A stretch of 35,343 nucleotides of DNA from an uncultured SAR116 cluster alpha proteobacterium (GTDB lineage Bacteria > Pseudomonadota > Alphaproteobacteria > Puniceispirillales > Puniceispirillaceae): the NCBI GenBank assembly GCA_902583715.1, contig CACHXC010000016.1, positions 1 through 35,343 on the forward strand, given 5' to 3'. The notes under the pieces are model-generated. The model was given only the letters and a program-made list of their open reading frames with translations. It did no database searches and was not told the DNA's origin. The stretch's first letter is position 1. The number at the start of each line of letters is the position of its first letter. Positions 25,120-34,511 of the stretch are shown piece by piece. The position numbers and the translations under genes are program-made.

Positions 25120-26565
25120 CTAGTTAATGTCGAGATCGTAAAGCCCAACCCGCCGCATATGGCCGTCAAAGCGCAATTCATGACCAATTGGGGGGTGAGC
25201 ACGTTGGGTGCAGTCCATGCGTTCACACGCCGCACAGCCAATACCGATTAATTCCAACTGTTTTGGTTTGCTGATATCAAGATGGTCAGCATAGATAATG
25301 TCACGGGCATGATGTAATTCACAGCCAAGTGCGACGGCAAATTCGGTCGTCGATTCAAATGTTGTCGACCATAGCGGCGGTACCGTGCGGGCAAGTGTGA
25401 AAAATTTTTGTCCGCCGGGCAATTCAACAGCTTGGGTGAGTATTTTTTCAGGTGTGCGGAATGCCTTATGTACGGCCCATTTCGGGCAGGTGCCGCCATG
25501 TGTGGCAAATTGCATACCGGCGGCGGCCAGCCGTTTGGAGATGTTGCCAGCGTCATCCACGCGCATAAAAAAGAAGGGTATGCCGCGCATATGGGGGGCG
25601 TTTAGCGTTGTTAGCCGGTGGCAAACCTGTTCGAGCGAGGTGTCAAAACGCCGTGCCAGTAAATCAAGGTCATATCGTAAATTTTTGGCTGATTCGAGAA
25701 ACGCATCATATGGCATCATCACGGCCCCGGCAAAATACGCGGCTAAGGTCACTTTAAGCAAAGACACTGTTTGCTGGTCTTCACTGCCAAGTGTCTTACA
25801 AATATCATTTAGCTTGTCCTGCTGGCTAAGCAATGCATATTGCACGAGTAGATGGAATTGGCGTTGTGGCCGACGTAGCGCTTCGCTGAGTAAAATTTCC
25901 CGGCGGTGCTGATCATACCGCCGCAGTTGGTTATGCATCACTTTGACTGGCAACACCCGTACGCGCAGCCCAGCGGTGCTGTTGATGTGATTGGCAATAT
26001 TGGCCAAGGGGTTTTCCATGGCGGCTTTTTCACCGCTATTGCCTTGAAATAAAATGCCGGCTTTTTCGCAGAGGTCTTCGGCCGCCTCCTCAAGAGTCGC
26101 AAAGAAATTATTCTGCGACTGAAGAAAATCACGCACAAATTCAACCGGGCTATTGACCTTGGTTGAGACGCGCCCATCGGCGGATGTGACCTCGATTTCG
26201 TCTCGTACCTTACGATAGGCCTGAAATAAGGTGTGGATCGCCCGGGCCGCACTTGGGGCAGCGGTAATCATATCTTGAATTTCCCGCCGCGGCACGCGTT
26301 CTTCGGCCAGCAAGGGATCAGCAAAAATTTCAGTGATAGAGGTGTTTAATGCGGCTCTGTCATCCTCGGCGAATTCTTTCAGGTCAATATCAAAGCTATT
26401 GCCGAGGCGGAGCAATAGCGCAACGGTGAGGGGGCGTTGATTATGTTCGAGCAGATTTAGATAAGACGGACTGATATCCAGTATTTCAGACATTGCCGTT
26501 TGTGAAAGTTCCATGGATTGGCGTAGCCGCCGTAATTTATGGCCAACTAAAATTTTTTCCTGCAT
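25120..26565 (-). CDS. ScfR/RamB-type XRE family transcriptional regulator
   Basis: 481 aa, the length of short-chain fatty acyl-CoA regulators. Helix-turn-helix at about residues 8-62 (LRRLRQSMELSQTAMSEILD, then ISPSYLNLLEHNQRPLT). The middle region is the IrrE/ImmA-like domain without an HExxH metal site (YFAGAVMMPYDAFL; EQVCHRLTTLNAP). The C-terminal domain ends with the cysteine cluster GIGCAACERMDCTQRAHPP. Relatives (RamB, PrpR, MccR-type) sense acyl-CoA and control acetate, propionate or glyoxylate pathways. It is divergent from the PanE-like reductase, with a striking palindrome between. An acyl-CoA effector such as oxalyl-CoA or formyl-CoA would fit, but that is inference. Confidence 0.9.
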   Translation of the reverse strand: MQEKILVGHKLRRLRQSMELSQTAMSEILDISPSYLNLLEHNQRPLTVALLLRLGNSFDIDLKEFAEDDRAALNTSITEIFADPLLAEERVPRREIQDMITAAPSAARAIHTLFQAYRKVRDEIEVTSADGRVSTKVNSPVEFVRDFLQSQNNFFATLEEAAEDLCEKAGILFQGNSGEKAAMENPLANIANHINSTAGLRVRVLPVKVMHNQLRRYDQHRREILLSEALRRPQRQFHLLVQYALLSQQDKLNDICKTLGSEDQQTVSLLKVTLAAYFAGAVMMPYDAFLESAKNLRYDLDLLARRFDTSLEQVCHRLTTLNAPHMRGIPFFFMRVDDAGNISKRLAAAGMQFATHGGTCPKWAVHKAFRTPEKILTQAVELPGGQKFFTLARTVPPLWSTTFESTTEFAVALGCELHHARDIIYADHLDISKPKQLELIGIGCAACERMDCTQRAHPPIGHELRFDGHMRRVGLYDLDIN

Positions 26566-26651
26566 CTACACCATTCCTAATTACTGGGAGGTGCGGTAAA
26601 ATTTCGCCAATCCCAGCTGTTGTGCTAAAATAATAGGATGGCTGAGCGCTT

Positions 26652-26684
26652 TTGTAAAAAGAAATTGTAAAAAATTTACAATTT
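26652..26684. promoter_or_regulatory. Candidate ScfR operator
   Basis: AAATTGTAAA (26662-26671) and TTTACAATTT (26675-26684) form a perfect 10-bp dyad with a 3-nt centre. A further TTGTAAA half lies at 26652-26658. The dyad is 97 bp before the regulator start and 170 bp before the PanE-like start. RamB-type regulators bind short TTTGCAAA-like sites, to which this is similar. Confidence 0.6.
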
Positions 26685-26854
26685 GCATTTTTTCTCTTTT
26701 TTCCTCGCTTTCACCACTAAATTACAGGAACATTGTCGTCGGAAGTTAGGCTTCGTACACAAGCGGACCATAACTTTGTCTCATATTTTAATGCTGGATG
26801 ATAGGACGTGACGCGCATTTGGGCCGCGTCATCAGATCTTGAGGAGATAACCAT

Positions 26855-27916
26855 ATGAAGATGCTTATTTTAGGTGCATCCTATGGGTCATTATTGTCAA
26901 CGAAACTGCTGATGGCAGGGCATGATGTCACATTAATCTGCCGGTCTGCCTCGGCGGCATTGATCAACAGTGAAGGCACCGAAGTACGGATTAAGCTTCG
27001 TGACGAAGACGAACATCGGGCCATTCGGTCGGCTGATCTACCAGGTACATTAAATGCGGTAACGCCAGAACAGGCGCGCCCCGAAGATTATGATATGATT
27101 GCACTGGCGATGCAGGAGCCACAATATTCTGCCCCGGCTGTGCGTGGGTTGATGACCCGCATTGCGGCAAGCCGTAAGCCATGTTTGTCGATAATGAATA
27201 TGCCGCCATTGCCATTTTTACGGCGTATTGAAACGCTCAAAGATGTGGATCTTGACAGCGCGTATGATGATGCGTCTGTTTGGCGTGATTTTGAACCGGG
27301 CCTGCTGTCTTTGTGTAGCCCGGATCCGCAAGCATTCCGCCCACCAGAAGAGGGCACAAATATTTTGCATGTCGGCCTGCCAACCAATTTCAAAGCGGCA
27401 ATCTTTGCCGATCAAGCGCATACAGAGATGTTGCGCCGCCTGGAAGCCGATATTGCTGCGGTAACGATTGACGGCAAAGATGTGCCGGTAAAATTACGTG
27501 TCTATGACAGCTTGTTTGTGCCAATGGCGAAATGGAGCATGTTATTGACCGGTAATTACCGCTGTGTCGAGGTAGACGGTGTACGCGCCATTCGTGAGGC
27601 AGTCCATGGTGATATTGATGCGTCAACAATGATGTATTCATGGGTTGATGCGCTGGCCCGCCAACTTGGTGCCGACCCAGCAGATCAGGTGCCTTTTGAA
27701 AAATATGCCAATGCGGCAACAGGTTTGTTAAAACCATCTTCAGCAGCGCGGGCGGTTGATTCTGGGGTGGATCGCATTGAGCGGGTTGACCGTTTGGTGC
27801 AGATGATTGGCCGGGGCCTTGGATTGAAAAATCAACAGCTCGACGAAATTGTGGCCATTGTTGATGCGCGTTTGGCGGCAAATGCAAATTTTAAGAAGGT
27901 GGCGAATGTCGGCTAG
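26855..27916 (+). CDS. PanE/ApbA-family reductase, candidate oxalyl-CoA reductase
   Basis: 353 aa, longer than usual ketopantoate reductases. The N-terminal Rossmann motif is MLILGASYGSLLSTKLL with GASYGS in place of GxGxxG; HDVTLICRS follows. A lysine in PMAKWSMLLTGN lies where PanE has its catalytic Lys, but the Asn-rich continuation differs, so the acyl substrate may differ. In Methylobacterium extorquens a PanE homologue (PanE2) was reported as NADPH-dependent oxalyl-CoA reductase giving glyoxylate. Here the gene lies among formate dehydrogenase, oxalyl-CoA decarboxylase and formyl-CoA transferase, making the same role plausible. ATG 26855 has GAGGAG upstream. No other pantothenate genes are present. 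Confidence 0.8.
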   Translation: MKMLILGASYGSLLSTKLLMAGHDVTLICRSASAALINSEGTEVRIKLRDEDEHRAIRSADLPGTLNAVTPEQARPEDYDMIALAMQEPQYSAPAVRGLMTRIAASRKPCLSIMNMPPLPFLRRIETLKDVDLDSAYDDASVWRDFEPGLLSLCSPDPQAFRPPEEGTNILHVGLPTNFKAAIFADQAHTEMLRRLEADIAAVTIDGKDVPVKLRVYDSLFVPMAKWSMLLTGNYRCVEVDGVRAIREAVHGDIDASTMMYSWVDALARQLGADPADQVPFEKYANAATGLLKPSSAARAVDSGVDRIERVDRLVQMIGRGLGLKNQQLDEIVAIVDARLAANANFKKVANVG

Positions 27917-27994
27917 CTGTTGATAAAGGGAAGACAATAGGTGCTTTATCCAACACGTTTGCAGTCAATAATAGCGTAAAACCGGAATCTGAAT

Positions 27995-28029
27995 AAAAAA
28001 ACGGCGGTAAGTGATCACCGCCGTTTTTT
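27995..28029. terminator. Bidirectional intrinsic terminator between reductase and sucD
   Basis: Stem ACGGCGGT (28001-28008) with ACCGCCGT (28017-28024), loop AAGTGATC, flanked by A-run and T-run. Serves both convergent genes. Confidence 0.9.
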
Positions 28030-28046
28030 GTCGGAGGAGAGTTTAC

Positions 28047-28949
28047 TCAGGTGTTGAGCAGAGACACCAATGTGTCGCCAAGTTTGGCAGGTGATGGTGA
28101 TACCCGTACACCCGCGGCTTCGAGTGCAGCGATCTTATCATCTGCACCACCCTTGCCACCTGAAATGACTGCACCAGCATGGCCCATTGTGCGCCCTGGT
28201 GGTGATGTCCGCCCGGCAATAAATCCAACAGTTGGCTTTGTTCGGCCTTTCTTGGCCTCATCAATTAGGAACTGCGCTGCGTCTTCTTCTGCTGACCCAC
28301 CAATTTCACCAATCATAATGATGGCTTCAGTCGCCTCATCCGCCAAAAACAGTTCCAAGACATCGATAAATTCGGTGCCCTTTACCGGGTCGCCGCCAAT
28401 ACCGACAGCAGAGCTTTGACCAAGCCCAGCTATGGATGTCTGGTAAACAGCTTCGTAGGTCAAAGTGCCTGAGCGTGACAGAACGCCAACTGACCCTTTT
28501 CTGAAAATACTAGCTGGCATGATGCCAATTTTACATTCATTTGGCGTCATTAGCCCCGGGCAGTTGGGCCCGATAAGACGTGAATTTGATGCATTCAGCT
28601 TTTCTTTGACGCGCACCATGTCAAGTACCGGCACACCTTCGGTGATACAGGTGATCAACTTGATACCTGCATCGATCGCTTCTTCAATGGCCGCCGCCGC
28701 ACCAGCAGGCGGCACGTAGATCACTGACGCATTGGCGCCGGTGGCGTCTTTTGCTTCTGCGACCGAGCTAAAGAGTGGCACGGTCTGGCCAGTTGAACTG
28801 GTCCAATGCTGGCCGCCTTTTTTCGGGTGTGTGCCAGCAACCATTTGGGTGCCGTGATAGGCTAATGCTTGTTCAGTATGAAAGGTACCAGTTTTGCCGG
28901 TCAGCCCTTGCGTAATAATTTTGGTATCCTTGTTAATCAAAATAGACAT
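28047..28949 (-). CDS. sucD: Succinyl-CoA synthetase alpha subunit
   Basis: 300 aa. N-terminal CoA-binding Rossmann domain ([20 protein letters not shown]), then [17 protein letters not shown] and the phosphohistidine loop ending [16 protein letters not shown] with the active His (GHAGA). It makes succinyl-CoA from succinate, CoA and NTP, or the reverse for energy. 4 bp after sucC. Its location beside oxalate genes instead of sucAB/mdh is notable; it might supply succinyl-CoA to prime the CoA-transferase step. Confidence 0.93.
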   Translation of the reverse strand: MSILINKDTKIITQGLTGKTGTFHTEQALAYHGTQMVAGTHPKKGGQHWTSSTGQTVPLFSSVAEAKDATGANASVIYVPPAGAAAAIEEAIDAGIKLITCITEGVPVLDMVRVKEKLNASNSRLIGPNCPGLMTPNECKIGIMPASIFRKGSVGVLSRSGTLTYEAVYQTSIAGLGQSSAVGIGGDPVKGTEFIDVLELFLADEATEAIIMIGEIGGSAEEDAAQFLIDEAKKGRTKPTVGFIAGRTSPPGRTMGHAGAVISGGKGGADDKIAALEAAGVRVSPSPAKLGDTLVSLLNT

Positions 28950-28953
28950 GGGC

Positions 28954-30147
28954 TTAACCTCTCACGGCTTTGACAATTTTTTGTGCCGCGTCATCAAGGT
29001 CATCGGCAGTGATAACATTCAAGCCACTCTCATTGATGATGGCCTTTCCTTCTTCCACTTTGGTGCCTTCAAGACGCACAACTAACGGCACATTGAGGCT
29101 GATATCAGCCGCGGCCTGCACAACGCCGGTTGCAATCACGTCGCACCGCATGATGCCACCAAAAATATTCACCAAAATGCCTTTTACATTTGGATCAGCA
29201 GTGATGATTTTAAATGCTGCTGTCACGCGTTCGGTTGTGGCACTGCCGCCAACATCAAGGAAGTTGGCGGGTTCAGCGCCATATAGTTTGATGATGTCCA
29301 TGGTGGCCATGGCAAGTCCAGCCCCATTCACCATACAGCCGATTTCACCATCAAGTGCGATATAGGCAAGGTCATGTTTGGACGCTTCGACTTCTTTCTC
29401 GTCTTCTTCAGTTTCGTCACGCAATTCCATTATATCGGGGTGACGGAACAAGGCGTTGCCATCAAATGACAACTTGGCATCAAGTACCTGAACATTGTTC
29501 GATTTGGTGATGATCAGCGGGTTGATTTCAAGTAAGCTCATGTCTTTGGCAACAAAGGCGTTATATAGGTTTTTAAACAGCGCCATCCCTTGGATGCGCG
29601 CTTTGCCATCAAGCTTTAAGGCATCGGCAAGCTTTTCAGCATCGCCATCTGTGCAGCCAGCGCTGGCAGTTATGCCAACAGAATGGATCAATTCTGGCGT
29701 TTCATGTGCAACCGTTTCGATATCCATGCCACCTTCGGTAGAGGCCACAAAAGATGTCTTGCCAGTCTCACGGTCAACCAAAATTGACAAGTATAATTCA
29801 CGGTCAATATCGGCGCCATCTTCCACATAAATCCGGTTCACAGCTTTGCCTGAAGAGCCGGTTTGCTGGGTGACTAGTGTCTTACCGAACATTTCACGGA
29901 TATTCTCCAGCGCGTCTTCCGCTGAAAAAGATACCCGCACACCACCTTTGGCATCAGCTGGAAGCTCTTTAAATTTACCTTTACCGCGTCCACCGGCGTG
30001 GATTTGACTTTTCACAACCCAGACTGGGCCAGGTAACGAAGCGACAGCTGCTTCGGCCTGATCAAGGGCGGTTATTGCAGCACCTTTTGCGATCGGCGCA
30101 CCAAATTCTCTCAGAACTTTTTTGGCCTGATGCTCATGAATATTCAT
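28954..30147 (-). CDS. sucC: Succinyl-CoA synthetase beta subunit
   Basis: 397 aa with the ATP-grasp domain: [39 protein letters not shown], and [17 protein letters not shown]. The C-terminal half has [18 protein letters not shown] and [13 protein letters not shown]. The sequence is of ordinary alphaproteobacterial SucC type and not malate-CoA ligase MtkA, which differs around the KAQIHSGARGKA-type region. Binds nucleotide and forms the alpha-beta complex in the TCA cycle. About 500 bp separates it from gntR; that gap holds the regulatory palindromes. Confidence 0.93.
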   Translation of the reverse strand: MNIHEHQAKKVLREFGAPIAKGAAITALDQAEAAVASLPGPVWVVKSQIHAGGRGKGKFKELPADAKGGVRVSFSAEDALENIREMFGKTLVTQQTGSSGKAVNRIYVEDGADIDRELYLSILVDRETGKTSFVASTEGGMDIETVAHETPELIHSVGITASAGCTDGDAEKLADALKLDGKARIQGMALFKNLYNAFVAKDMSLLEINPLIITKSNNVQVLDAKLSFDGNALFRHPDIMELRDETEEDEKEVEASKHDLAYIALDGEIGCMVNGAGLAMATMDIIKLYGAEPANFLDVGGSATTERVTAAFKIITADPNVKGILVNIFGGIMRCDVIATGVVQAAADISLNVPLVVRLEGTKVEEGKAIINESGLNVITADDLDDAAQKIVKAVRG

Positions 30148-30488
30148 GGTTATTCTGTTCCTCTCTGTTCATTTATCCTGGCGCCATCAAGGCGGCACCC
30201 CATATATCACATCCGGGGCGGGCTATGCCCTTATTGATAACCCCCAATTTTTCCTGACTGATGCCAAGAGAAGGTGGCGCAACTTTCGTTGTGACATAAA
30301 TTTTATCTCGAATCCATTTCGGTTGCCTTGTCATGCATCCATGTGTGTTGATGACTGGTCGTCGGGTTTGCTCATCAAATCTGTGTTAAACCCAACCGAA
30401 TTCACGCGCGTTTCTATTTTGGAAAATTCCCTTAAAATCATGATTTTATTGCATTTGTATTCTGTTTTACCATAGAATTTTGAAAAAG

Positions 30489-30503
30489 ATATGGTATACC
30501 AGA
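30489..30503. promoter_or_regulatory. GntR-type operator between sucC and gntR
   Basis: ATATGGTATACCAGA, with perfect palindrome TGGTATACCA at 30492-30501. It is the exact reverse complement of the site before formate dehydrogenase. Read toward sucC, its layout (palindrome then CATAT) matches that promoter, with a possible -10 (TATCTT). It lies 341 bp upstream of sucC and 152 bp upstream of gntR. The rest of the 507-bp gap (30148-30654) holds no gene I can support. Confidence 0.7.
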
Positions 30504-30550
30504 GACCAAGTTATGCAACCTGTAATCACATAAATTGTTATGAGTTTGTC

Positions 30551-30584
30551 TTGACGGTTTAGGTGCTAGGTGTATTGTATACCA
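30551..30584 (+). promoter_or_regulatory. Probable gntR-oxc-frc promoter with a second GntR-type site
   Basis: TTGACG at 30551-30556 and TATTGT at 30573-30578 are spaced 16 bp. TTGTATACCA (30575-30584), a variant of the palindrome, overlaps the -10 and start region, a position suiting repression (autoregulation) by the adjacent GntR protein. Confidence 0.55.
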
Positions 30585-30654
30585 CACAAACGAGGCTTGC
30601 AAATCATAGCATGCAAGTCACGGTATAGATGGTGTTAGTCGGCAGGGGGAGCAT

Positions 30655-31407
30655 ATGTCGTTAAATGTTAAATTAAAGCCAGTTGCGATAAACTTCACCC
30701 TCAAAGACCATATTTATGAAGTGTTACGTGAAACCATCCTCGACATTGATATTTATGATGCTGAGGCGGATATGCGGTTAGATGAACGACAACTCGCTGA
30801 ACAGCTTGGCATTTCGCGCACACCTATCCGTGAAGCACTTGCGCGACTTGCCCAAGATGGGCTGGTCGAAATCGTACCGCGCAAGGGCGTGTTTATCCAT
30901 CGCAAGTCACTCAGTGAAATTCTCGATATGGTTGTCACATGGGCGGCGTTGGAGAGTATGGCGGCGCATATTGCAACGCGTGACGCTAGTGATGCCGACC
31001 TTCAGGCATTGCGTAATTTTGCCATGCGTAACAGCGTTTCGGCAACCAAAGCAGAACTCGGTGAATATTCTGATGCGAACATCAAATTTCATCAGATGAT
31101 TCTCGAATTGTCGGGCAGTGAGTTATTGCGTTCAACAGCAGATGGGCTGTTGATGCACATGCATGCCGTGCGGCGGAGAGCAATGGGGGAGAGCGATCGG
31201 GCCTCGCGTTCTGTTGCAGATCACATGGAAATTATCGAGGCACTCGAAGCACGTGATGCTGAGTTGGCATCGCGTCTTGTGCGTGAGCATACGATGCGCC
31301 TTCATGACCATATCGAAGACCGTTGGACGCGGTTGAGTAATTTGGACAAAACAAAGCGCCCTGAGGTTCAGGCTGCTGCCAAAAAAATCAAGATTAAGGA
31401 GAAATAG
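30655..31407 (+). CDS. GntR-family (FCD subgroup) transcriptional regulator
   Basis: 250 aa. The winged helix-turn-helix lies at about 42-82 ([20 protein letters not shown], then [16 protein letters not shown]), followed by an all-helical FCD effector domain. FCD proteins bind organic acids through metal-coordinating His/Asp residues ([37 protein letters not shown]). ATG 30655 follows GGGGGAG with short spacing. The stop lies one base before the oxc ATG, so gntR-oxc-frc is one operon. It is the natural candidate to bind the TGGTATACCA sites here and before formate dehydrogenase; the effector may be oxalate, oxalyl-CoA or formate (inference). Confidence 0.92.
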   Translation: MSLNVKLKPVAINFTLKDHIYEVLRETILDIDIYDAEADMRLDERQLAEQLGISRTPIREALARLAQDGLVEIVPRKGVFIHRKSLSEILDMVVTWAALESMAAHIATRDASDADLQALRNFAMRNSVSATKAELGEYSDANIKFHQMILELSGSELLRSTADGLLMHMHAVRRRAMGESDRASRSVADHMEIIEALEARDAELASRLVREHTMRLHDHIEDRWTRLSNLDKTKRPEVQAAAKKIKIKEK

Positions 31408-31408
31408 A

Positions 31409-33148
31409 ATGTCATCGATGAATGTGGCAGAGACCCATAGCGAGGCAGAGTCCCAAGCTCTAACAGATGGCTTCCATTTGGTTATTGACGCTTTGAAGCT
31501 GAATGATATTAATACAATCTATGGCGTTCCAGGCATCCCCATTACCGATCTTGGCCGACTGGCACAAGTTGAAGGCATGCGGGTTATTTCATTCCGCCAT
31601 GAACAGCATGCTGGCAATGCGGCGTCGATTGCTGGCTATTTAACGCAAAAGCCAGGTATATGCTTGACCGTATCGGCCCCTGGCTTTCTCAATGGGCTAA
31701 CCGCGCTGGCTAATGCCACAACAAACTGTTTTCCGATGATCCTGATCAGCGGTTCGTCAGAGCGTGAAATTGTTGATTTGCAGCAGGGCGATTATGAGGA
31801 AATGGACCAATTGGCCATTGCCAAGCCATTGTGTAAAGCAGCGTTTCGCGTATTGCACGCTGAAGATATCGGTATTGGTGTTGCCCGTGCTATTCGGGCC
31901 GCTGTATCTGGTCGTCCCGGTGGAGTTTACCTTGACCTGCCTGCCAAGTTGTTTGCCCAAACCATGGACTCTGTTGCGGGTCAAAATTCTTTGGTAAAAG
32001 TTGTTGATGCGGCACCGCGGCAATTGCCAGCACCCGAATCAATCACCCGCGCACTCAATGTGTTGAAATCAGCCAAAAAGCCATTGATCATCCTTGGTAA
32101 GGGGGCGGCTTATGCACAGGTTGACCAAACCATCAAGGATTTTGTTGAAAAATCTGGCGTGCCTTACCTGCCGATGAGCATGGCAAAAGGACTGTTGCCT
32201 GATGACCATCCACAATCTGCAGGGGCCGCACGCTCGCTGGTTTTGAAAGAAGCCGATGTGGTGATGTTGATTGGTGCGCGTCTCAATTGGTTGTTGTCGC
32301 ATGGTAAAGGCAAGACATGGGGTGAACCCGGTGCCAAGAAATTCATTCAGGTCGATATCGAACCACGCGAAATGGACAGCAATGTCTGGATTGCCGCGCC
32401 AGTTGTTGGTGATATTGGCTCAAGCCTGTTAGAAATGAACAAGGCCATGGGTGACAAATGGGCCAAGCCACCGGTTGATTGGACCAATGCCATTCAGGAA
32501 CGCAAAGATGTGAATCTGGCGAAAATGGCATCAAAATTGATGAATAATCAGGTGCCGATGGATTTCCATAGTGCGCTTGGTGCCTTGCGTACCATCGTTA
32601 AACAACGGCCGGATACGATCTTGGTCAATGAGGGTGCAAATACACTCGATTTTGCCCGCAGTATCATTGATGTCTACAAGCCGCGCAAACGTCTCGATGT
32701 GGGCACATGGGGCATTATGGGTATCGGCATGGGCGCCGCAATTGCCGCCGCTGTTGAGACTGGCGAGCGAGTGCTTGCAGTAGAAGGTGACAGCGCCTTT
32801 GGGTTCTCTGGTATGGAGATTGAAACAATCTGCCGTTACAACCTGCCGGTCTGTATCGTCGTGTTTAACAATAACGGCATTTATCGCGGTACCGACGTCA
32901 ACCCAGCTGGTGGGGCCGATGTGGCACCAACCGTGTTTGTAAAAGACTCGCGCTATGACTTGATGATGCAGGCTTTTAGCGGAGTTGGCGCCTATGTCAC
33001 ATCAGCTGATGAACTGACACAAGCGGTGAATGAGGCACTGGATTCAGGTAAGCCAACTCTGGTGAACGCCATAATTGATGAAAATGCTGGTACGGAAAGT
33101 GGCCGTATCGGCAACCTCAACCCGCAGAGTGTGGTGACCAAAAAATAA
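31409..33148 (+). CDS. oxc: Oxalyl-CoA decarboxylase
   Basis: 579 aa thiamine-diphosphate enzyme that turns oxalyl-CoA into formyl-CoA and CO2. Nearly collinear with known Oxc: [20 protein letters not shown] at the N-terminus; catalytic Glu65 in [45 protein letters not shown]; and the TPP motif [14 protein letters not shown] through [14 protein letters not shown] lies in the end of gntR, 8 bases before the ATG. Followed by frc after 43 bp. Confidence 0.96.
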   Translation: MSSMNVAETHSEAESQALTDGFHLVIDALKLNDINTIYGVPGIPITDLGRLAQVEGMRVISFRHEQHAGNAASIAGYLTQKPGICLTVSAPGFLNGLTALANATTNCFPMILISGSSEREIVDLQQGDYEEMDQLAIAKPLCKAAFRVLHAEDIGIGVARAIRAAVSGRPGGVYLDLPAKLFAQTMDSVAGQNSLVKVVDAAPRQLPAPESITRALNVLKSAKKPLIILGKGAAYAQVDQTIKDFVEKSGVPYLPMSMAKGLLPDDHPQSAGAARSLVLKEADVVMLIGARLNWLLSHGKGKTWGEPGAKKFIQVDIEPREMDSNVWIAAPVVGDIGSSLLEMNKAMGDKWAKPPVDWTNAIQERKDVNLAKMASKLMNNQVPMDFHSALGALRTIVKQRPDTILVNEGANTLDFARSIIDVYKPRKRLDVGTWGIMGIGMGAAIAAAVETGERVLAVEGDSAFGFSGMEIETICRYNLPVCIVVFNNNGIYRGTDVNPAGGADVAPTVFVKDSRYDLMMQAFSGVGAYVTSADELTQAVNEALDSGKPTLVNAIIDENAGTESGRIGNLNPQSVVTKK

Positions 33149-33191
33149 TCAATCGTCGGCAAACTAAATCGCCAAAATGTAGGATATGACA

Positions 33192-34463
33192 ATGAAAGCT
33201 CTTGAAGGTATTAAAGTTCTGGATTTTACCCATGTGCAATCAGGCCCGACCTGTACACAATTGCTGGCATGGTTTGGTGCAGACGTAATTAAAGTAGAAC
33301 GCCCTGGTGTTGGTGATGCGACCCGCAAACAGCTTGTCGATGTGCCGGGGGCCGACAGCTTGTATTTCACCATGCTGAACCACAATAAACGGTCAATTGA
33401 ACTCAATTCGAAAAATGAGACTGGTAAGGCGGTTCTGACCCGTCTGATTGAAACCTGTGACGTGCTGGTGGAAAATTTTGCCCCTGGCGCGCTTGATCGC
33501 ATGGGGTTCACTTGGGAACGGATTCAGGAAATCAACCCGCGCATTATTATGGCGTCTATCAAAGGCTTTGGTCCGGGTAAATATCAGGACTGTAAAGTGT
33601 ATGAAAATGTGGCGCAATGTGCCGGTGGCTCTGCCTCTACAACCGGGTTTCGCGACGGGCCACCGCTTGTTACCGGTGCGCAAATCGGCGATTCTGGAAC
33701 CGGCTTGCATCTGTGTCTTGGTATCGTAACGGCCTTGTTTCATCGTGAAAAGACCGGCAAAGGCCAGAAAGTAAGCGCGGCCATGCAGGATTCTGTGTTG
33801 AATCTGGCGCGTGTTAAATTGCGTGACCAACAACGCCTTGCCGCTGGTCCGCTGGCTGAATATTCACAATATGGTGAAGGCATTCCCTTTGGTGATGCGA
33901 CCCCGCGTGCTGGCAATGATTCAGGTGGTGGACAGCCGGGCCGTATTTTGCGTTGTAAAGGCTATGAACAAGATCAGAACGCCTATACTTATTTCATCAT
34001 TCAGGCGGCCATCTGGGAACGGGTCTGTGATGTGATTGGCGAGCCTGATTGGAAGACCAAGGATGGTTATGCCAAGCCAGCAGACCGGCTTAATAAGCTT
34101 AACGAAATTTTTGAGCGTATCGAGCAATGGACAATGACCAAAACCAAATTTGAGGTGATGGATGTCTGTAACCCGCTTGATATTCCGGTCGGGCCAATCC
34201 TGTCGATGAAAGAAATCGCAGAGGATGAGGGGCTATATGCTACCGGCACGTTGGTGAAAGTCGATCACCCGGAACGTGGCGAGTATATTTCGGTCGGATG
34301 CCCGATTAAGCTATCTGCCAGCCCAGCTGAAGTCACGCGCTCGCCATTGCTTGGTGAACATACCGCTGAAATTCTGTCAGAGGTGCTTGGCTATTCGGCT
34401 GATGAGATGAATGAAATCATCGCGTCAGGTGCCGTTGGTGAGGTAAAAGCGGCGGCTGAATAG
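33192..34463 (+). CDS. frc: Formyl-CoA:oxalate CoA-transferase
   Basis: 423 aa from ATG 33192 (AGGA seven bases upstream; an ATG six bases earlier is also possible). Class III CoA-transferase: [30 protein letters not shown], and [10 protein letters not shown] with the nucleophilic Asp167 (169 from the upstream ATG, equal to Asp169 of the Oxalobacter enzyme). Transfers CoA from formyl-CoA to oxalate, making formate and oxalyl-CoA for the preceding decarboxylase. Length fits the family. Followed 48 bp later by the formyltransferase gene. Confidence 0.95.
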   Translation: MKALEGIKVLDFTHVQSGPTCTQLLAWFGADVIKVERPGVGDATRKQLVDVPGADSLYFTMLNHNKRSIELNSKNETGKAVLTRLIETCDVLVENFAPGALDRMGFTWERIQEINPRIIMASIKGFGPGKYQDCKVYENVAQCAGGSASTTGFRDGPPLVTGAQIGDSGTGLHLCLGIVTALFHREKTGKGQKVSAAMQDSVLNLARVKLRDQQRLAAGPLAEYSQYGEGIPFGDATPRAGNDSGGGQPGRILRCKGYEQDQNAYTYFIIQAAIWERVCDVIGEPDWKTKDGYAKPADRLNKLNEIFERIEQWTMTKTKFEVMDVCNPLDIPVGPILSMKEIAEDEGLYATGTLVKVDHPERGEYISVGCPIKLSASPAEVTRSPLLGEHTAEILSEVLGYSADEMNEIIASGAVGEVKAAAE

Positions 34464-34511
34464 ATCGTGTCTTCCAGTTCATGTGACTCGTTTTCGATTG
34501 AGAGGAAAATA

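Noticed and set aside
28954-30147. Malate-CoA ligase (MtkA) for a serine cycle
   Set aside because: N-terminal sequence follows SucC; no mcl, sga or hpr genes in the window.
30146-30475. 109-codon plus-strand frame in the sucC-gntR gap
   Set aside because: No recognisable motif, no ribosome site, and composition like non-coding DNA; it overlaps the sucC leader.
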